DNA of 64,000 nucleotides from NCBI GenBank assembly GCA_017416505.1, contig JAFQCI010000026.1:20033-84032 (forward strand), in the 5' to 3' direction. How positions within the stretch are numbered: position 1 is the first letter of the stretch; each line of letters starts with the position of its first letter. Origin of the DNA: Lachnospiraceae bacterium (lineage in GTDB: Bacteria > Bacillota_A > Clostridia > Lachnospirales > Lachnospiraceae). A model generated the notes under the pieces. That model saw only the letters and a program-made list of their open reading frames with translations. It did no database searches and was not told where the DNA came from. Shown piece after piece: positions 61,782 to 64,000 of the stretch. The translations under genes were made by a program, and so were the position numbers.

Positions 61782-62300
61782 TCAATTTCTCCCCAAGCTT
61801 CTTTCTGCCCGTCTTAATATTGAAATAATCGGTACAATCAAGACCCCGCAGAAAAAATTGCTTACTCCATGAATGAAGTCCCATGGCAATCCGGCAACAA
61901 TCCATGCCACCATTCCTTTAAAATCCAGTCCATAAAGTATTGCCTGGACAGGGGCATACAAAGTTCCAAACAGAAAACCATGAGCCGCACAAATTACCAT
62001 ATATACTATAGAGGCAATTTTCTTTGGCATTTTCTTTGGTAATAACATAACTACACCCCAAAGCACCGTCCATACATATAAATATGGCAGCCACCAAGGT
62101 GCAAAGCCAGCAAAAATACCATTTAAAATTACATAAATATAAATTGGATATAATGCTTTTTTTCGATAAACCACAGTGTATGCTATAGTAAATACTCCCA
62201 GCAGATGGACATTGGGGGCAAATTCCATAATTACCTTGGAAATATACATCAATGCTCCCAACATAGCAAACATGGTGATTTCTTTAATGGTCAGTTTCAC
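61782..62300 (-). CDS. ECF transporter S component, cobalamin/corrinoid type by context
   Basis: A 172-residue integral membrane protein of about six helices, opening LTIKEITMFAMLGALMYISKVIM (in parts), with HGFLFGTLYAPVQAILYG and AGLPWDFIHGVSNFFCGVLIVP, as in ECF substrate-specificity components (the PWD...H motif). The start is a GTG whose last bases overlap the upstream stop (GTGA). It needs a shared EcfAAT module elsewhere. The cobalamin riboswitch and the DUF4430 partner upstream suggest corrinoid uptake. Confidence 0.85.
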   Translation of the reverse strand: MKLTIKEITMFAMLGALMYISKVIMEFAPNVHLLGVFTIAYTVVYRKKALYPIYIYVILNGIFAGFAPWWLPYLYVWTVLWGVVMLLPKKMPKKIASIVYMVICAAHGFLFGTLYAPVQAILYGLDFKGMVAWIVAGLPWDFIHGVSNFFCGVLIVPIISILRRAERSLGRN

Positions 62301-62773
62301 GACTTTTCAACCTTAAAGGAGTAACTTTCTCCTTCTTTTATCTTAGTGGTGTCCACCCCTGACTGTGCATACTCACCATTTACATAAAATGCCCAATACA
62401 TACCATCCTTGTCATAGTCAGCAGTAATGCCATTTACAGTTTTTACATAAAGACCATACTGACCGTCTTCCCCCTGAATCAAATCAAGTTCCTGCAAGGC
62501 TTCTCCCACTATGGTCTGATTGGTATGAATTTCAAAATAAGTTTCTTTGCCATCCTTGTCTACTACCGAAAAACTGAATTTTGTATCCCCTTCTCCTAAG
62601 ACTGTAACCTCTTCAGAAGGTACTACCTCAGATGTTTGCAAAGATGTATCTTTCTCGTTTGTATTATCACCACAACCAGTTGTAAACAGTGCCATAGCCA
62701 CAATCAGCACACTACAAAGGATAAGTGACAATGATTTTTTCTTGGTTTCCATTTTCATTGTTCTTTTTTTCAT
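62297..62773 (-). CDS. DUF4430 lipoprotein, probable cobalamin-binding partner
   Basis: A 158-residue lipoprotein. The signal region is KSLSLILCSVLIVAMALFTTGCGD (in parts) with the lipidated Cys near residue 35. The mature DUF4430 domain (about 60-158) has a ubiquitin-like pattern: FSFSVVDKDGKETYFEIHTN, VGEALQELDLIQGEDGQYGLYVKTVNGI and YWAFYVNGEYAQSGVDTTKI (in parts), related to transcobalamin C-terminal domains. GAAGGAG precedes the ATG. It is translated just before the S component and is under a cobalamin riboswitch. Confidence 0.87.
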   Translation of the reverse strand: MKKRTMKMETKKKSLSLILCSVLIVAMALFTTGCGDNTNEKDTSLQTSEVVPSEEVTVLGEGDTKFSFSVVDKDGKETYFEIHTNQTIVGEALQELDLIQGEDGQYGLYVKTVNGITADYDKDGMYWAFYVNGEYAQSGVDTTKIKEGESYSFKVEKS

Positions 62774-62904
62774 GTTTTTTCTCCTTCGATAATATTTCCC
62801 CAAAAAACCGGCACTCGCAATTATAGTATGGGGTTTGTTTTGTCTGGATATTTCGACTTAGTACTAAACCTTGATTTTGCATTGAACCTTTTTATAAAAT
62901 CAAA

Positions 62905-63053
62905 TGGTTCCTGGCATATCTTGGTTGATTCATCCGCCTTCTCAGATTTCTCCAATGGCTTGTCCCTAAACTGTGGCGTTCGGTAAGATGAAACGTTCTT
63001 TTTGTACTTTACGGCGACGGGCTCGTACAAGATTTCCACTTGTTTCCCCAAAC
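62905..63053 (-). ncRNA. Cobalamin riboswitch
   Basis: On the minus strand the class signatures appear in order: GGGGAAACAAG-UGGAAAU-CUUGU (P3-type stem-loop), ACGAGCCCGUCGCCGUAA (counterpart of the conserved CCCGC.ACUGUAA block), GCCACAG...GAGAAGGC, GGAUGAAUC and UGCCAGGAACC (the B12 box). It lies directly upstream of the DUF4430/ECF-S genes. A GGAACC...GGTTC pairing follows the B12 box and may form the expression platform with the ribosome site region. Confidence 0.9.
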
Positions 63054-63060
63054 AAAACAA

Positions 63061-63089
63061 ATTCTAGCACATCCTGACCGGATGTACAA
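63061..63089 (-). promoter_or_regulatory. Promoter of the cobalamin-controlled operon
   Basis: TTGTAC and TAGAAT are 17 bp apart on the minus strand. The start falls about 8 bp before the riboswitch. Confidence 0.7.
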
Positions 63090-63128
63090 GCTATGTTTTC
63101 AAATAAAGAAAAAGCCACCACCCAAGTT

Positions 63129-63161
63129 GTTACTGTCCACTCGTACCTCGTAAACAGTAAC
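63129..63161. repeat. 33-bp hairpin repeat (copy)
   Basis: GTTACTGTCCACTCGTACC followed by TCGTAAACAGTAAC. Outer arms of 8 bp are perfect inverted repeats and the inside contains a CTCGT direct repeat. It lies between the P-type ATPase stop and the riboswitch promoter. Confidence 0.8.
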
Positions 63162-63232
63162 CCCAAGTTTCATTTATGAACATAAGTGATAGCTTTCCTA
63201 CTTTTGTCTTTTTCGATTTTTTAATCTGTTTT

Positions 63233-64000
63233 TTACTTCTTGCTTAAGTCCTTTACTACCTTCACAAACTGTATGATAACAGTAGGTATGAATGCCAGTA
63301 AATAAATCATACCAATCTGATTTCCTGAAAGAGCGGTAACTTCAAACAATTTACTTAATGGTGGTACAAATAATACTAAATTTAAGAATACCATACCTGC
63401 TGCAAAAGCTCCTAAGCTGGCCCAATTTCTCTTAAATCCAATTTTAAAGATAGAATGTTCACTTCTTAAATTAAATCCGTGGAACAATCTTGCTGCTGTT
63501 AAGGTTGCAAATGCCATAGTACTTGCAACTGCCGCATCTCCTTCTTCAAGTCCCATATGGAAAGCAATCATAGTTGAAATGGCAATTAACAAACCTTGCA
63601 ATAAAATATTGGACATAAATTTCTTAGTTAAAATGCCTTCTTTCGGATCTCTTGGTTTTTGTTTTAGCAAATCTTTTTCTGCCGGTTCCATACCAATGGC
63701 AATGGCCGGAAGGGAATCTGTTAATAGGTTAATAAATAACAGATGCACTGGTGCAAATGGTACTGGTAATGCCCTTAAGGAAGTATATAATACAGAAAGT
63801 ATTCCCGCCATATTACCGGATAAAAGGAATTGGATGGCATTCTTAATGTTTCGATAGACATTACGTCCATTGGCTACTGCCTTAATAATAGTGGCAAAAT
63901 TATCATCGGTTAAAATCATTGCCGCTGCATCCTTGGAAACTTCCGTACCTGTAATACCCATGGCAACACCGATATCTGCTTTCTTTAGGGCTGGAGCATC
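63233..64000 (-). CDS. P-type cation-transporting ATPase, C-terminal part (5' end outside window)
   Basis: The frame is open from the right edge: DAPALKKADIGVAMG at the edge is the hinge motif of P2-type ATPases, and VSKDAAAMILTDDNFATI follows. Then come six C-terminal membrane helices, with PVPFAPVHLLFINLLTDSLPAIAIGMEP and DPKEGILTKKF (in parts). This is the calcium/PMCA-like P2 pattern. The phosphorylation (DKTGT) and nucleotide domains lie outside the window, so ion specificity cannot be judged here. Confidence 0.92.
   Translation of the reverse strand, partial: DAPALKKADIGVAMGITGTEVSKDAAAMILTDDNFATIIKAVANGRNVYRNIKNAIQFLLSGNMAGILSVLYTSLRALPVPFAPVHLLFINLLTDSLPAIAIGMEPAEKDLLKQKPRDPKEGILTKKFMSNILLQGLLIAISTMIAFHMGLEEGDAAVASTMAFATLTAARLFHGFNLRSEHSIFKIGFKRNWASLGAFAAGMVFLNLVLFVPPLSKLFEVTALSGNQIGMIYLLAFIPTVIIQFVKVVKDLSKK

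Overview
The window looks like a low-GC Firmicutes chromosome, most likely Lachnospiraceae. The basis is AT-rich DNA with strong AGGAGG-type ribosome sites, and family content typical of gut Clostridia: DUF1846, DUF2812/PadR, CD3324, LytTR/DUF3021, C_GCAxxG_C_C, MocR-type PdxR, DUF4430/ECF-S, and carboxynorspermidine-type spermidine genes. No rRNA, tRNA, CRISPR array, prophage or transposase gene was seen. Almost all genes lie on the minus strand; carB and a PdxR-type regulator are the only sizeable plus-strand genes.

Layout by region. 1-3.5 kb: an unusual NCS1 permease fused to a PlsC-like acyltransferase and a zinc ribbon (cut by the left edge), a 52-residue membrane peptide, thioredoxin and a Dabb protein. 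3.6-8.2 kb: a peptide-use operon of OPT transporter, stand-alone PqqD protein, PepD dipeptidase and HAD phosphatase. 8.4-10.6 kb: a double zinc-ribbon membrane protein and a C_GCAxxG_C_C protein. 10.8-14.1 kb: carB without carA. 14.2-17.3 kb: a lipoprotein solute-binding protein paired with a chemoreceptor. 17.4-26 kb: YbaK, pyridoxamine kinase with divergent PdxR, Nudix, AzlCD, MATE, HAD and DUF1846. 26-33 kb: FtsX-type ABC exporter with a two-component system, then two methyltransferase-type genes. 33-39 kb: ABC exporter, ABC-2 system with TetR, and a LemA/YciQ-like pair. 39.5-47 kb: a second chemoreceptor, a PadR/DUF2812 unit and a YtrA-like GntR/double-ABC operon. 47-54 kb: DUF3990 pair, SDR, cell-wall-binding protein, LytTR/DUF3021/ABC operon, CD3324 and Sel1-like proteins. 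54.4-54.75 kb: a small convergent type I toxin-antitoxin locus. 54.9-61.8 kb: polyamine operon (speA-speE-speB-CASDH-nspC) preceded by a structured RNA and a terminator. 61.8-63.1 kb: a cobalamin riboswitch controlling a DUF4430 lipoprotein and an ECF S component. 63.2-64 kb: the C-terminus of a P-type cation ATPase.

Intergenic space carries three repeat families: a 208-210 bp element with terminal inverted repeats (two full copies, one 73 bp internally deleted copy, two possible solo ends), a 33 bp hairpin (about five copies), and one 306 bp interval bounded by perfect 16 bp inverted repeats. Items most worth follow-up are the permease-acyltransferase fusion, the roughly 230 nt RNA upstream of the polyamine genes, the type I toxin-antitoxin locus, and the operators of the PadR and GntR units.
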